42,795 bases of DNA from Acidaminococcus intestini DSM 21505 (lineage in GTDB: Bacteria > Bacillota > Negativicutes > Acidaminococcales > Acidaminococcaceae): NCBI RefSeq assembly GCF_000425045.1, contig NZ_AULA01000022.1:1-42795 (forward strand), written 5' to 3'. The position numbers were made by a program, and so were the translations under genes. Shown here piece by piece: positions 17,049-25,990 of this stretch. The notes beneath the pieces were generated by a model. That model saw only the letters and a list, made by a program, of their open reading frames with translations, was not told the origin of the DNA and did not search any database. Position 1 is the stretch's first letter. Each line of letters begins with the position of its first letter.

Positions 17049-20000
17049 CTACTCTTCATCAGAGCCGTTGTCATCGCCTTGGGAATCATCCATTCCCATG
17101 TTGCCGATATCGGCAATGACATCAAAATCGCTGTCTTCCGTCTGGTCTTCATCGGGGCTCACTTCTTCGTCGCTATTGGCGCGGTTTTGGGCTTGTTCCC
17201 CGGTGTTGGCAGCCGTGGAGACCTTGCCGGACATATCCATGTCAAGCTCGCGGGCAATATCGCCCATTCCAATATCTTCATCCTCATCATCAAGATCGAT
17301 TTCCTCATCATCTTCATCGAGGACGCTTACATCAAGACCGATTGCCTGCATTTCCTTGACAAGGACCTTGAAAGATTCAGGGACACCCGGTTCAGGGATA
17401 TTTTCACCCTTGACGATGGATTCATAAGCCTTTACACGTCCGACAACATCGTCAGACTTCACGGTCAGGATTTCCTGGAGGGTATAGGCAGCGCCATAAG
17501 CCTCGAGGGCCCACACTTCCATTTCACCGAAACGCTGCCCACCGAACTGCGCCTTACCACCAAGCGGCTGCTGGGTAACCAGGGAGTACGGACCGGTAGA
17601 ACGGGCATGGATCTTATCAGCAACCAGATGGTGAAGCTTGAGGTAGTAGATGCAGCCAACGGTAACAGGGTTATCAAACGGTTCCCCGGTACGGCCATCA
17701 TAAAGGACTGTCTTGCCGCTGGGATCGACGCCAGCCGCTTCGAGGGTACGGGCCATATCATCCTGGCGAGCCGAGTCAAAGACCGGGACCGCGACAGGAA
17801 CAGCGCCATCCACCGTTTCTGGCATGCCCAGTTCATCGAAATCATAGCCCGCTTTGCGCAGGTCTGCTTCGACGTTGGGGTCATGGTTGTCAATACGCAT
17901 GCCCAGCGCGGTTGCCGCCCAGCCCAGATGGGCTTCAAGAATCTGCCCAATATTCATACGGCTCGGTACGCCCAAGGGGTTCAGTACGATCTGGACCGGT
18001 TCGCCATTAGGCAGGAACGGCATATCTTCGCGCGGCAGGATGCGGGAAACAACACCTTTGTTCCCGTGACGGCCTGCCATCTTATCGCCTTCGCCGATTT
18101 TACGTTTTTGAACGATGCTGACACGAACCTGCTTATTGACGCCAGGCGGCAGTTCATCGCCGTTTTCACGGGTAAAGACCTTGACGGAAATAATGATCCC
18201 GAATTCCCCATGAGGAACACGGAGGGAGCTGTCACGGACTTCCCGTGCCTTTTCAGCAAAGATGGCACGGATGAGGCGCTCTTCAGCAGAAAGTTCCGTT
18301 TCCCCTTTCGGCGTGACTTTGCCGACGAGGATATCGCCAGGACGGACTTCAGCACCGACACGAATGATTCCGTCTTCGTCGAGGTCCTTCAGGGCATCTT
18401 CAGAAACGTTCGGGATATCGCGGGTAATCTCTTCCGGTCCCAGTTTCGTATCGCGGGCATCGCAGTTATATTCTTCAATATGGATGGAGGTAAAGACATC
18501 TTCCTTGACGAGGTCTTCGCTGAGGAGGACGGCGTCTTCGTAGTTGTAGCCTTCCCAAGGCATATAGGCAGCAATGGCGTTGCGGCCAAGGGCAAGCTCG
18601 CCGTGATCTGTTGCCGGTCCATCAGCAAGGACCTGACCTTCTTCGACCTTATCGCCCTTAAAGACAATGGGGCGCTGGTTGACACAGGTACTCTGGTTGG
18701 AACGTTTGAATTTCAGGACATTGTATTCATCGATGCCTTTTCCATCATCACGAGTGATGAGGATCTTGTCACCACTGACATACTTGACCGTACCAGCGTG
18801 CTTAGCCAGGATGCAGACACCGGAGTCAACAGCGATCTTATATTCCATCCCCGTACCAACGACTGGCGCCTTCGGATTGAGCAGAGGTACAGCCTGACGC
18901 TGCATGTTCGCACCCATGAGGGCACGGTTGGCGTCGTCGTTTTCAAGGAAAGGAATCAGGGCAGCTGCAATGGACATAACCTGTTTTGGCGAAACGTCCA
19001 TGAAGTCAACACGTTCCGGCGGAATCGCAAGGACTTCGTTCTTATCGCGGCAGGTGACGTGGGTATTCACAAAATGGTTGTCTTCGGTCAGCGGTTCGTT
19101 GGCCTGGGCAACAACATAGTTATCTTCTTCGTCAGCGGTCAGATAGACGATTTCATCGGTAACACGCTTATTGACTTTATCGACCTTGCGATATGGGGTC
19201 TCAATGAAACCATACCGGTTGATCACGCCATAGGCAGCCAGGGAACCGATGAGCCCGATGTTCGGACCTTCAGGGGTCTCAATTGGGCACATACGGCCAT
19301 AATGGGAAGGATGGACGTCACGGACTTCATAGCCGGCACGTTCACGGGAAAGACCGCCAGGTCCCAAGGCGGACAGACGGCGTTTATGCGTCAGTTCGGC
19401 AAGCGGGTTGTTTTGGTCCATGAACTGGGACAGCTGGCTGCTGCCGAAAAATTCCTTCACAGCCGCTACGACCGGACGAATGTTGATAAGGGCCTGCGGG
19501 GTGATGACGTCAGCATCCTGGATGGTCATGCGTTCACGGATGACACGTTCCATACGGGACAGTCCAATGCGGAACTGGTTCTGCAGGAGTTCGCCAACGC
19601 AGCGGACACGACGGTTGCCCAGATGGTCGATATCATCCTTGCCTTCCATGCCATCAATGACATTCAGGAGATAGCCAAAGGAAGCAATGACATCAGCCGG
19701 CGTGATGGTGCGTACGGACGCTTCAATATCCTTCGTTACAATCATGCGTTCTGCATGTTCCTGGAACTTGACATAGACGATGGCATAGCCCTCATCGGCA
19801 AAGATACCGCTCTTTTCGATGGTATCGATTTCGGCATCGCCAATCTTCGTCCCTGCAGGAAGGACCACGGCACCTTTCGTGCCATCGGGGTTTTCAGCGC
19901 ACAGGTCTTCAGCAAGGGTCTTGCCATGAAGACGATGACGCCAGCCCAATTTCTTATTGATTTTGTAACGACCGACATTTGCCAGATCATAGCGGCGATT

Positions 20001-20780
20001 GTCGGAGAAAAGGTTATAGATGAGCTGTTCAGCGTTTTCAAGGTTAGCAGGTTCACCCGGACGCAGCTTCCGATAGATTTCCAGAAGGGCATCATCTTCA
20101 TTTCTCGTTGTGTCCTTGGCAAGGGTAGCAACCAGGTAAGGATGCTCACCAAAGACGCTGATGATATCATCATTTGTCGGCAGACCCATGACACGCAGGA
20201 GGGCCGTAGCAGACAGTTTGCGCGTCCGGTCCACACGGGCATAGATGATGCTGTTAAGGTCGGTCTCATATTCAATCCAGGCCCCGCGGTTCGGGATGAC
20301 TGTGGTCCCGTAGAGGAACTTACCCATTGGATCCATATCCTTGGCATAATAGACGCCAGGGCTGCGGACAAGCTGACTGACAATGACACGTTCTGCCCCA
20401 TTGATGACGAAGGTCCCCGTATCGGTCATAAGGGGGAAATCGCCCATAAAGACAGTCGATTCCTTGATTTCGCCCGTATCTTTATAAAGCAGACGGACGT
20501 CTACGTTCAAAGGAGCCGCATAGGTTGCATCTTTTTCCTTGCAAGTTTCGATATCATACTTCGGATCGCCGATGGTAAAATTCTCGAAACTCAGTTCCAG
20601 GCTGTTTGTAGCATCCTTGATAGGCGATACGTCCTGGAACGCGTCATGAAGTCCTTCCCTGATGAACCACTCATAGGATTTTCTCTGCAAGTCAATCAGA
20701 TGCGGCATCTTCAGGACTTCTTTGATTCTGGCATAGCTGTACCTTTTACGGTTGCCATTATGAACCGGCTTGAACAACAT
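17049..20780 (-). CDS. rpoB: RNA polymerase beta subunit
   Basis: Second-largest RNA polymerase subunit, 1243 residues. The rifampicin region [20 protein letters not shown] lies near residues 448-467, and [14 protein letters not shown] near 897-910. ATG 20780 follows AAAGGAG; a 20-codon upstream extension overlaps the leader terminator and is not coding. After the conserved C-terminal part the protein carries an acidic tail of about 95 residues (from near 1148) rich in Asp, Glu, Asn and Ser. In many bacteria rplJ-rplL precede rpoB; here they do not, and rpoB has its own promoter and leader. Confidence 0.97.
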   Translation of the reverse strand: MLFKPVHNGNRKRYSYARIKEVLKMPHLIDLQRKSYEWFIREGLHDAFQDVSPIKDATNSLELSFENFTIGDPKYDIETCKEKDATYAAPLNVDVRLLYKDTGEIKESTVFMGDFPLMTDTGTFVINGAERVIVSQLVRSPGVYYAKDMDPMGKFLYGTTVIPNRGAWIEYETDLNSIIYARVDRTRKLSATALLRVMGLPTNDDIISVFGEHPYLVATLAKDTTRNEDDALLEIYRKLRPGEPANLENAEQLIYNLFSDNRRYDLANVGRYKINKKLGWRHRLHGKTLAEDLCAENPDGTKGAVVLPAGTKIGDAEIDTIEKSGIFADEGYAIVYVKFQEHAERMIVTKDIEASVRTITPADVIASFGYLLNVIDGMEGKDDIDHLGNRRVRCVGELLQNQFRIGLSRMERVIRERMTIQDADVITPQALINIRPVVAAVKEFFGSSQLSQFMDQNNPLAELTHKRRLSALGPGGLSRERAGYEVRDVHPSHYGRMCPIETPEGPNIGLIGSLAAYGVINRYGFIETPYRKVDKVNKRVTDEIVYLTADEEDNYVVAQANEPLTEDNHFVNTHVTCRDKNEVLAIPPERVDFMDVSPKQVMSIAAALIPFLENDDANRALMGANMQRQAVPLLNPKAPVVGTGMEYKIAVDSGVCILAKHAGTVKYVSGDKILITRDDGKGIDEYNVLKFKRSNQSTCVNQRPIVFKGDKVEEGQVLADGPATDHGELALGRNAIAAYMPWEGYNYEDAVLLSEDLVKEDVFTSIHIEEYNCDARDTKLGPEEITRDIPNVSEDALKDLDEDGIIRVGAEVRPGDILVGKVTPKGETELSAEERLIRAIFAEKAREVRDSSLRVPHGEFGIIISVKVFTRENGDELPPGVNKQVRVSIVQKRKIGEGDKMAGRHGNKGVVSRILPREDMPFLPNGEPVQIVLNPLGVPSRMNIGQILEAHLGWAATALGMRIDNHDPNVEADLRKAGYDFDELGMPETVDGAVPVAVPVFDSARQDDMARTLEAAGVDPSGKTVLYDGRTGEPFDNPVTVGCIYYLKLHHLVADKIHARSTGPYSLVTQQPLGGKAQFGGQRFGEMEVWALEAYGAAYTLQEILTVKSDDVVGRVKAYESIVKGENIPEPGVPESFKVLVKEMQAIGLDVSVLDEDDEEIDLDDEDEDIGMGDIARELDMDMSGKVSTAANTGEQAQNRANSDEEVSPDEDQTEDSDFDVIADIGNMGMDDSQGDDNGSDEE

Positions 20781-20988
20781 ATGGGTTCTCACTCCTTTAC
20801 ATCCTGCAGGTTTTTTAACACAAAAAAACAAGGCCCACAATCAAAATGAATCTTTGATTAGCCTTGTAAAAACCAAGTTCCCTCAGTCAGCATTTCGTGC
20901 TCCTCTCAACCAAACGATCGGAACGCGATGTCCAACCACTGAGCACTCGCGAAACCTTATAATCCTGCTAGTAAATAAAATTTCATGG
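20781..20988 (-). promoter_or_regulatory. Structured rpoB leader with intrinsic terminator
   Basis: The leader of about 208 nt starts from the promoter at 20995-21023. CTCAGT near its 5' part can pair with ACTGAG further on, enclosing an AGCA-CGAAA-TGCT hairpin. Then a full intrinsic terminator (20822-20866) follows: CAAGGCTAATCAAA pairs with TTTGATT and GCCTTG, and seven T come next. The rpoB ribosome site lies about 30 bases after it. This layout suggests premature termination control of rpoBC. No known leader family was recognised. Confidence 0.6.
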
Positions 20989-20994
20989 ACTGAT

Positions 20995-21023
20995 ATTGTA
21001 CCATGTATTTTAGGTTATTGCAA
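20995..21023 (-). promoter_or_regulatory. Promoter of rpoBC
   Basis: On the minus strand TTGCAA (21018-21023) and TACAAT (20995-21000) are spaced by 17 bp. Confidence 0.65.
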
Positions 21024-21060
21024 GGAGTTTTAAAGAAAAATATTTTTGTGAAATATGGAG

Positions 21061-21240
21061 GAAAGACCATGGTGCGCCGCCCCAAGCCTCCCTACTGGAG
21101 GGGTGGAACTTCATTCGCCCGGAAACATGTCCCTCCGCCCTTCCGCGGCTGCTCCAAAGCGGGCTTGGGACTCGGGCGAATCTTCCTCACTACCGCCTGC
21201 AAGGAGACGAAGCGCCGCTTCTCATCCATCACCAAAACGG
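21061..21240 (-). repeat. Dispersed repeat, module with GGACATGTTTCC
   Basis: Read on the minus strand it contains CGGTAGTGAGGAAGATTCGC, CTTTGGAGCAG, GGGACATGTTTCC and a GC-rich palindrome around CCTCC/GGAGG. The first part matches 25735-25800 (plus strand) and the second part matches 34330-34400 (minus strand). Identity is partial, so these are old copies. No intact gene. Confidence 0.6.
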
Positions 21241-21719
21241 GAAAATTATGTTGATAAATGCTTATGGAAATTTCCACACAACATGAGTGTTAATCAATTT
21301 TATCAGCGGCCCTGTCGTACACGAAAACAGTTCCTTTGCCTCCGCAGCCGCAATGGATTTATACGGGTGCGGCTGTAAGGGATAAAAGGACTCGCTTTCT
21401 GCTGTTTCACATCAGAAGACCGGCCTTTCCGGCAGAGGAAACTCCGACTGCTCCTATCGTTGCTGCCCTCTGAGTAAGCTTTCTGCACGAATTTTTCAGC
21501 ATAAGAGAAAACGAAAAATTCGGCGACTCACTTACCCGCCCTGCACGATGTCCCACTTCGCTTTTCTAAGGCAGCGATGCGCTTACCGCCTTGGCAAAGG
21601 CAGATCGATGCGTTGCAGCAAGTTCAAAGGGGAAAGAGGGGACGCGAGTCGTTCCAAGCGCCATTGTTATCTTTCTATTTCAAAGGACCCACCTCCTACA
21701 AAAGCCGAACAGAAGATAA
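21241..21719. other. Structured gene-free stretch
   Basis: No gene with a ribosome site. Strong hairpins are present: CAGCCGCA with TGCGGCTG (about 21343-21376) and CGAATTTTTC with GAAAAATTCG (21488-21522). Could be a non-coding RNA or repeat remains; no known RNA family recognised. Confidence 0.4.
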
Positions 21720-21761
21720 AAGCCCAAAACCGAACCTACGTCTACGTTCGGTTTTGGGCTT
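21720..21761. terminator. Strong hairpin, terminator-like
   Basis: AAGCCCAAAACCGAAC pairs perfectly with GTTCGGTTTTGGGCTT around a 10-base loop. On the minus strand TTTTA follows; on the plus strand a T-rich stretch follows a few bases later. Confidence 0.55.
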
Positions 21762-22100
21762 CTCTTACGTTTTTTGCCTTACAATCTTTTCCCTTCCGGT
21801 CTTTTCCTCCAATTGCTTTTTGCGAATTCGGTTCAGATGGATCCAGATGCGAGGAGCCCCCGCTTCCACCGACGACAGACCTGAGACGCCAGCAGTCCGC
21901 TAGCGCAGCGACGCGGGAGTTTCCTTGCGGCCAGAGGCCGGTACGTCTAGGAGGTTGGGCGCGCGGGCGACAAAGTAGATGGGCCCATATGGACTGAAGA
22001 TTGCAAAAAGCTTCCGCTTTGATAAGCTAGGCGCTGGAAGTGACGACACATGGGTAGGAAAGGAAACGCCCAGGCGTAAGCTATCCCCAAACGTGGGACT
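21762..22100. other. Gene-free stretch with a repeat fragment
   Basis: Positions 21821-21845 are the reverse complement of a sequence at 42393-42416 (TGGAYCCATCTGAACCGAAT). The remainder shows no gene or recognised element. Confidence 0.4.
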
Positions 22101-22208
22101 GTCCATCGTACGATAGGCCATAAGGCCATTGTTTCCACAAAATCTTTTTTAAGCAATGGCCTCACGTACTCCATCAAATCAGCCCGATTTTTGGGCTGAG
22201 TAAAAATA
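22101..22208 (-). repeat. Dispersed repeat, module with GATTTGATGGAGTACGTGAG
   Basis: On the minus strand it reads TCAGCCCAAAAATCGGGCTG, then GATTTGATGGAGTACGTGAG, then GCCATTGCTT and an arm pairing back as AGCAATGGC-like sequence. Similar units lie at 25583-25690 (plus), about 34480-34600 (minus) and 42300-42360 (plus). The unit overlaps the end of the truncated gene upstream. Confidence 0.65.
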
Positions 22209-22532
22209 TATGCCCGACGCCTCCTTACGAGCGGCAAGCGAGGAACATTTTCCCTTTTGGATAGCAACCGTATCCGTTCCCGTGCGGTTGCCGACAAGCA
22301 AGTCTCCTGTGTACGTATTTTCATAAACTTCGCCTGTCGCGGGATCTGTCCATTTCCAATGCCAGCCATTGATACCTTCGGCCGTGATGTCACCATCATC
22401 AGTCGCGCTGACATGATCCGGACCCGCAATGGTACCGTACGTATGGGTTTCCGCATGGGTGACTCCCGTCTGAAGGCTCAATAAAACAAAAAAAGCAAGT
22501 ATGCTCCGGCAAGAACAATACGTAGGTTTCAT
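22179..22532 (-). pseudogene. N-terminal remnant of a secreted protein
   Basis: The frame starts at ATG 22532 and encodes a signal peptide (hydrophobic core SILAFFVLLSLQTGVTHA) followed by about 70 residues rich in Gly, Thr and Asp: ETHTYGTIAGPDHVSATDDG, and TGDLLVGNRTGTDTVAIQKG. This resembles the beginning of large surface or autotransporter passenger proteins. The reading frame then enters dispersed-repeat sequence and stops there (FYSAQKSG). I read it as a gene truncated by the repeat. The exact family is not recognised. Confidence 0.5.
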
Positions 22533-22704
22533 CAACTCCGCATCCCCTTTCCCAGTAAATCAGTATATTTAATGCTAATTATTTTTATTTCTATATCTAT
22601 ATTTTGTATTATATCATAAATATCTAGTAAATCATCGAATCGCGTCATATTAGTGGAAAGTAAAATCAACTTATCGAAAATTCATGATTCATACTAGATT
22701 TATA

Positions 22705-22713
22705 TGCTATAAT
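22705..22713 (+). promoter_or_regulatory. Extended -10 promoter for the Sel1-repeat gene
   Basis: TGCTATAAT, 37 bases before ATG 22750. No good -35. Confidence 0.5.
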
Positions 22714-22749
22714 GACCGCAATCAATGATTTACGAAAGAAGGCATTCCT

Positions 22750-23358
22750 ATGAAATTTGCTGCCATGGCGGGATCCTTTCTGCTTTCCTGCCTTTTCTTA
22801 CTGCCTCTTGCTCCAGCTCAGGCTAAGACGAAAACGGAAGGAATCATAATTCATCCAGCTTATGAAAAAACAGCCACACATTCCCTTTCAGATCGTCTCT
22901 TCTTAAAAGAGGGAATCCGCTTATACACCGAGGGTCATTATGAAAGCGCACTCAAGATTTTACAAATTGCCTTTGACCGAGGCGACATGAAGGCAGGACG
23001 ATATATCGGTCTTTGCTTTGAAAATGGATATGGTGTGGCTCCTGATGCCCAGTTAGCCGCCCATTGGTACCAAGCAGCCTCCCTTAGAGGAGATGTAACT
23101 GCTACTTATCTATTGGGTACGCTTTACGAAAAAGGCAAGGGCGTTCCTCAAGACATACAAAAAGCCATGGACCTTTACCTGCAGTCCGCATACCGCAGCG
23201 ACCATGTTTCAGCCCCCAGTCAGCTTGCCTTGGGACGCCTCTATGAAAAGGGGGAAGGCACGGCAAGGAATCTTTCAAAAGCCCGTTATTGGTACGCTCG
23301 TGCCAGTAAGTCCGGAAACAAGGAAGCCGCAGCTGCACTTCTTCATGGGGAACACTAG
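22750..23358 (+). CDS. Secreted Sel1-repeat (TPR-like) protein, 202 aa
   Basis: A signal peptide (hydrophobic core about residues 7-20, cleavage after AQA near 25) is followed by helical repeats of the Sel1 type: AGRYIGLCFENGYGVAPD, ATYLLGTLYEKGKGVPQD and LALGRLYEKGEGTARN, each followed by an AxxWYxxA-like helix. Such repeats bind proteins and often act as envelope adaptors. Partner unknown. ATG 22750 follows GAAGG. It is a single gene with its own promoter; the rplU operon converges on it from the other strand. Confidence 0.85.
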   Translation: MKFAAMAGSFLLSCLFLLPLAPAQAKTKTEGIIIHPAYEKTATHSLSDRLFLKEGIRLYTEGHYESALKILQIAFDRGDMKAGRYIGLCFENGYGVAPDAQLAAHWYQAASLRGDVTATYLLGTLYEKGKGVPQDIQKAMDLYLQSAYRSDHVSAPSQLALGRLYEKGEGTARNLSKARYWYARASKSGNKEAAAALLHGEH

Positions 23359-23429
23359 AACCTTTCTTTGACGCCATCGGTATTCCCTCATCAAGTGTTC
23401 CGCTTCAGGCGCCCAACATTCCCAAGAAT

Positions 23430-23464
23430 AAAAAAAGACTGCCGCCTAAGCAGCAGTCTTTTTA
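23430..23464 (-). terminator. Terminator of rplU-prp-rpmA
   Basis: On the minus strand AAAGACTGC pairs with GCAGTCTTT and seven T follow. Confidence 0.88.
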
Positions 23465-23472
23465 TTTTGGAA

Positions 23473-23763
23473 TTAAGCTTCCGCCTCAACAGGAACGATG
23501 CTGATGATGCGGCGATCCTTACCCCATCTTTCAAAAGCGACTTTACCGTCAACTTTTGCGAAAATGGTGTAATCCTTACCCATCCCAACGTTTTTCCCCA
23601 TATGGAAACGGGTACCACGCTGACGGACAATGATGGAACCAGCCGTTACAAACTGACCATCATGAGCTTTCGTGCCCAGACGCTGAGCGTTGGAGTCACG
23701 ACCGTTGTGAGTGGAACCAGAACCTTTTTTATGAGCGTGTAATTGCAGGATTAATTCGAACAC
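23473..23763 (-). CDS. rpmA: Ribosomal protein L27 with Prp-cleaved leader
   Basis: Large-subunit protein L27 (96 aa), whose N-terminus reaches the peptidyl-transferase centre. Landmarks: [20 protein letters not shown] and [20 protein letters not shown]. In Firmicutes with Prp the protein is made with a short extension removed just before the mature Ala. I chose GTG 23763 because AGGAGG lies eight bases upstream; it gives MFELILQLH before AHKKG. The residue before the cut is His, whereas Phe is usual (LQLF/A). Downstream of prp by 5 bp, in one operon. Confidence 0.93.
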   Translation of the reverse strand: MFELILQLHAHKKGSGSTHNGRDSNAQRLGTKAHDGQFVTAGSIIVRQRGTRFHMGKNVGMGKDYTIFAKVDGKVAFERWGKDRRIISIVPVEAEA

Positions 23764-23768
23764 TAAAC

Positions 23769-24095
23769 TCACCTCCTGTGTTCCTCGATAGCCAGATAGT
23801 CGGAATATGCCTTTTGGATGCCCTTCAGTCCCAGGACCATGGTCCGCAGGAGGACTTCGGTTTTATCATCGGGCGCATCGACCAGTCTGACACAGAGCAA
23901 TCCGTCTTCTTCATCGACGCTGTAATCCAGCGTACGGGAAAGGACCTGCTCCATCCCAAGTACCGGGACCTGGGTTGTGAGGGAAACCATGGCACACACT
24001 TCATCGAATCCCTCGGGATTCGAATCGGCATGACCGGATACACGGTACTCCCTGATCTTTCCTTGATCATCTTCGTAAATATCGACTTTGATCAT
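23769..24095 (-). CDS. prp: Ribosomal-processing cysteine protease Prp
   Basis: A 108-residue cysteine protease that removes the N-terminal extension of L27 during ribosome assembly. The catalytic pair is His22 in SGHADS and Cys34 in [10 protein letters not shown]. Length is normal for the YsxB/Prp family. It sits between rplU (3 bp) and rpmA (5 bp), the standard Firmicute order, which supports translational coupling; its own ribosome site is weak. Confidence 0.93.
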   Translation of the reverse strand: MIKVDIYEDDQGKIREYRVSGHADSNPEGFDEVCAMVSLTTQVPVLGMEQVLSRTLDYSVDEEDGLLCVRLVDAPDDKTEVLLRTMVLGLKGIQKAYSDYLAIEEHRR

Positions 24096-24098
24096 GGC

Positions 24099-24410
24099 TT
24101 ATGCTTCGATAGAAGTAATTTCAACGCGGGTGAAGGGCTGACGATGACCCTGGCGTTTGCGATAGTTGCTCTTTGCTTTGTATTTGAAAACAAAGATCTT
24201 ATCAGCTTTGCCTTGAGCAGCAACCTTTGCAGTGACTTTAGCGCCTTCTACAGTCGGTTTGCCAACCTTGACATCCCCATCGCTTACAACGGTCAGGACG
24301 TCATCGAAAACGACTTCGTCGCCTTCCTGGACGTTCAGTTTTTCAACTTCCAGGACATCCCCTTCGCTGACACGATACTGTTTACCACCAGTACGGATAA
24401 TAGCGTACAT
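24099..24410 (-). CDS. rplU: Ribosomal protein L21
   Basis: 103-residue large-subunit protein. [20 protein letters not shown] at the start and [15 protein letters not shown]-like [15 protein letters not shown] near the end are diagnostic. ATG 24410 follows GGGAGG. First gene of rplU-prp-rpmA. Confidence 0.96.
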   Translation of the reverse strand: MYAIIRTGGKQYRVSEGDVLEVEKLNVQEGDEVVFDDVLTVVSDGDVKVGKPTVEGAKVTAKVAAQGKADKIFVFKYKAKSNYRKRQGHRQPFTRVEITSIEA

Positions 24411-24508
24411 TCAGATGCACCTCCCTCATTCCAAGACTCGCCGAATACGGTACTCCTTCCGGAGTTTTTGGAACCTCTCCGGGCGGTAGTGCTAAAATTA
24501 GCTTCAGC
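24411..24508 (-). promoter_or_regulatory. Candidate L21 leader
   Basis: The rplU leader is about 98 nt. It contains CCGGAG and CTCCGG arms and GGTTCC/GGAA segments, and lies where Firmicutes carry an autoregulatory L21 leader. Assigned by position and structure only. Confidence 0.4.
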
Positions 24509-24514
24509 CCTATA

Positions 24515-24543
24515 AATTTACTATATGAAAAGGGAAAAGTCAA
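24515..24543 (-). promoter_or_regulatory. Promoter of rplU-prp-rpmA
   Basis: On the minus strand TTGACT (24538-24543) and TAAATT (24515-24520) with 17-bp spacing. Confidence 0.6.
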
Positions 24544-24652
24544 GCCATTTTGGGCTTTCTCTTCATGTTTTTCAATGAATGGAACCGATTCACGCTGCCG
24601 CCAGCTTAGCGAAAAGATAAATGGCCCCATCCGTTTTTTTGACGCCTTCTAT

Positions 24653-24660
24653 GATATAAT
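24653..24660 (+). promoter_or_regulatory. Extended -10 promoter next to the DMT start codon
   Basis: GATATAAT preceded by T makes TGATATAAT (from 24652). The expected first transcribed base is about 24667, the A of the first ATG. Confidence 0.5.
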
Positions 24661-24666
24661 GCATCT

Positions 24667-25575
24667 ATGATACTAAAGGGGGCGATGATCATCAGCACGA
24701 AGGCAACATATATCCTCTTGTCCCTCATCGGGCTTTTGTGGGGATTCCAGCCCATTACGCTCAAATGGCTGCTCCCTTATTGGACGCCAGCAACCATTAC
24801 GACCTTCCGGTTCCTCGTCGTCGGCATGGTCATCCTCTTTTACCAATACTTCCGTCTCGGTCGGGACATGGCAAAGCTTCTCCCCCGCAAGACAGATTGG
24901 CCGTGGATTGTTTTTATGGGAATCAATGGACAGATGCTCAATTCCGTGCTCCAGTTCCACGGTCTCCAGTTCACGACGGTGACAAACAGCACCCTGATTA
25001 CGGCGACGACACCTGCCATTACGTCGGTCTGCGCCTACCTGATCCTTCACGAAGCCTTTTCCAAGAAACAGTGGCTGGGCATCCTGCTCTCCTTTAGCGG
25101 CGTCCTTGCAGTCATTACCAAAGGGAATTTTGACATAATCCGCACCATGAGCTTCAATGTAGGCGACGTCTTCTGTATTGCATCCCAGCTTGCCTGGGCC
25201 TTTTACAGCCTGGCCTCACGAAAGCTGACAGGCCACATGGACGTCCTTACGGCCCTTGGCTGGTGCAGTCTCTGCGGGACAGCCGGAACCGCTATTTATG
25301 GGATTTTTTCAAACACCCTTGTCCTTTCTCCCTTGCCGCCTGTTCCCTTTCTTTCCTATCTTTATATCACCCTTTTCGGCGGGATTGCCGCCAATGTCTT
25401 TTGGAACATTGGCGTCAAGAATGTCGGTCCCAGCGTCAGTTCCGTCTTTTTGAATTTCACGCCCGTCATGGGAATGGTTGCCGGGTATCTCATTTTTGCA
25501 GATCCCATCGGACCGCTCCAGATTGTCGGAGCCAGTGTGATTTTTGTAGGGGTATACCTGACGACGCATGGTTGA
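24667..25575 (+). CDS. DMT-superfamily (EamA) transporter, 302 aa
   Basis: An inner-membrane protein with about ten membrane segments in two EamA halves: the first starts YILLSLIGLLWGFQPITLKW, the second around NVGDVFCIASQLAWAFYSLA. Such proteins export amino acids or metabolites; the substrate is unknown. The first ATG coincides with the predicted transcription start, and the second (24685) is only two bases after AAAGGGGG, so the start choice is open and a leaderless message is possible. A dispersed repeat begins directly after the stop. Confidence 0.88.
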   Translation: MILKGAMIISTKATYILLSLIGLLWGFQPITLKWLLPYWTPATITTFRFLVVGMVILFYQYFRLGRDMAKLLPRKTDWPWIVFMGINGQMLNSVLQFHGLQFTTVTNSTLITATTPAITSVCAYLILHEAFSKKQWLGILLSFSGVLAVITKGNFDIIRTMSFNVGDVFCIASQLAWAFYSLASRKLTGHMDVLTALGWCSLCGTAGTAIYGIFSNTLVLSPLPPVPFLSYLYITLFGGIAANVFWNIGVKNVGPSVSSVFLNFTPVMGMVAGYLIFADPIGPLQIVGASVIFVGVYLTTHG

Positions 25576-25900
25576 TTTTTATTCAAAGCAAGAACCGCTC
25601 CGAATTGATGTAGAACTTGAGCCCATTGCTTTAGAAAAGATTCTTCTAAGGCAATGGATTCATGACGTATCGCAGGAGGGCCATAAGTCGTTCCATTGCC
25701 ATTTCCCCGTCTTGGCAGTGGATGAGACCGCACAGCGACCTTTTCATACGAACGGTAGTGAGGGACCATTCGCCCGGAGTTCGAAGGGTGCCTTTGGAGC
25801 GATAACAGAAGTCCGAGAAACTTGTTTGAAGCCAAATTAAGTTTGATTCCCACCCTTCGAAGAAGTAACGGTTTCGGGCCGTGCGTTTGGTCTTTTTCAC
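25576..25900 (+). repeat. Dispersed repeat, long copy
   Basis: Starts at the DMT stop codon. 25583-25690 carries GAATTGATGTAGAACTTGAG, GCCCATTGC and a return arm GGCAATGGA. 25735-25800 carries CGGTAGTGAGGGACCATTCG and CTTTGGAGCG, matching the minus strand of 21061-21240. So both modules are joined here, which shows they belong to one unit. Frames are broken by stops. Confidence 0.6.
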
Positions 25901-25942
25901 CTCTCAAAAGGCAATACATTTGAGACTGTCCATCGCAAAAAT

Positions 25943-25976
25943 ACAAAAACGGCATCCCAATTGCTTGGGATGCCGT
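25943..25976 (-). terminator. Terminator of gatCAB
   Basis: ACGGCATCCCAA pairs perfectly with TTGGGATGCCGT; five T follow on the minus strand. Confidence 0.9.
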
Positions 25977-25990
25977 TCCTTTCATTTTTC

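Noticed and set aside
17079-20849. A very long plus-strand open frame opposite rpoB (1256 codons)
   Set aside because: It mirrors rpoB codon use on the opposite strand, has no ribosome site or family motif, and rpoB is certain.
21405-21430. B12-box-like CATCAGAAGACCGGCC suggesting a cobalamin riboswitch on the plus strand
   Set aside because: The other conserved core segments are missing or unconvincing upstream and no cobalamin gene follows on that strand.
21284-21560. RNase P-like motif GAGGAAACTCCG
   Set aside because: Only a short match; the universal ACAGAA and other conserved parts of RNase P RNA are absent on both strands.
25568-25840. 90-codon frame after the DMT transporter
   Set aside because: It lies in the dispersed repeat, lacks a ribosome site and its reading frame is not kept in other copies.
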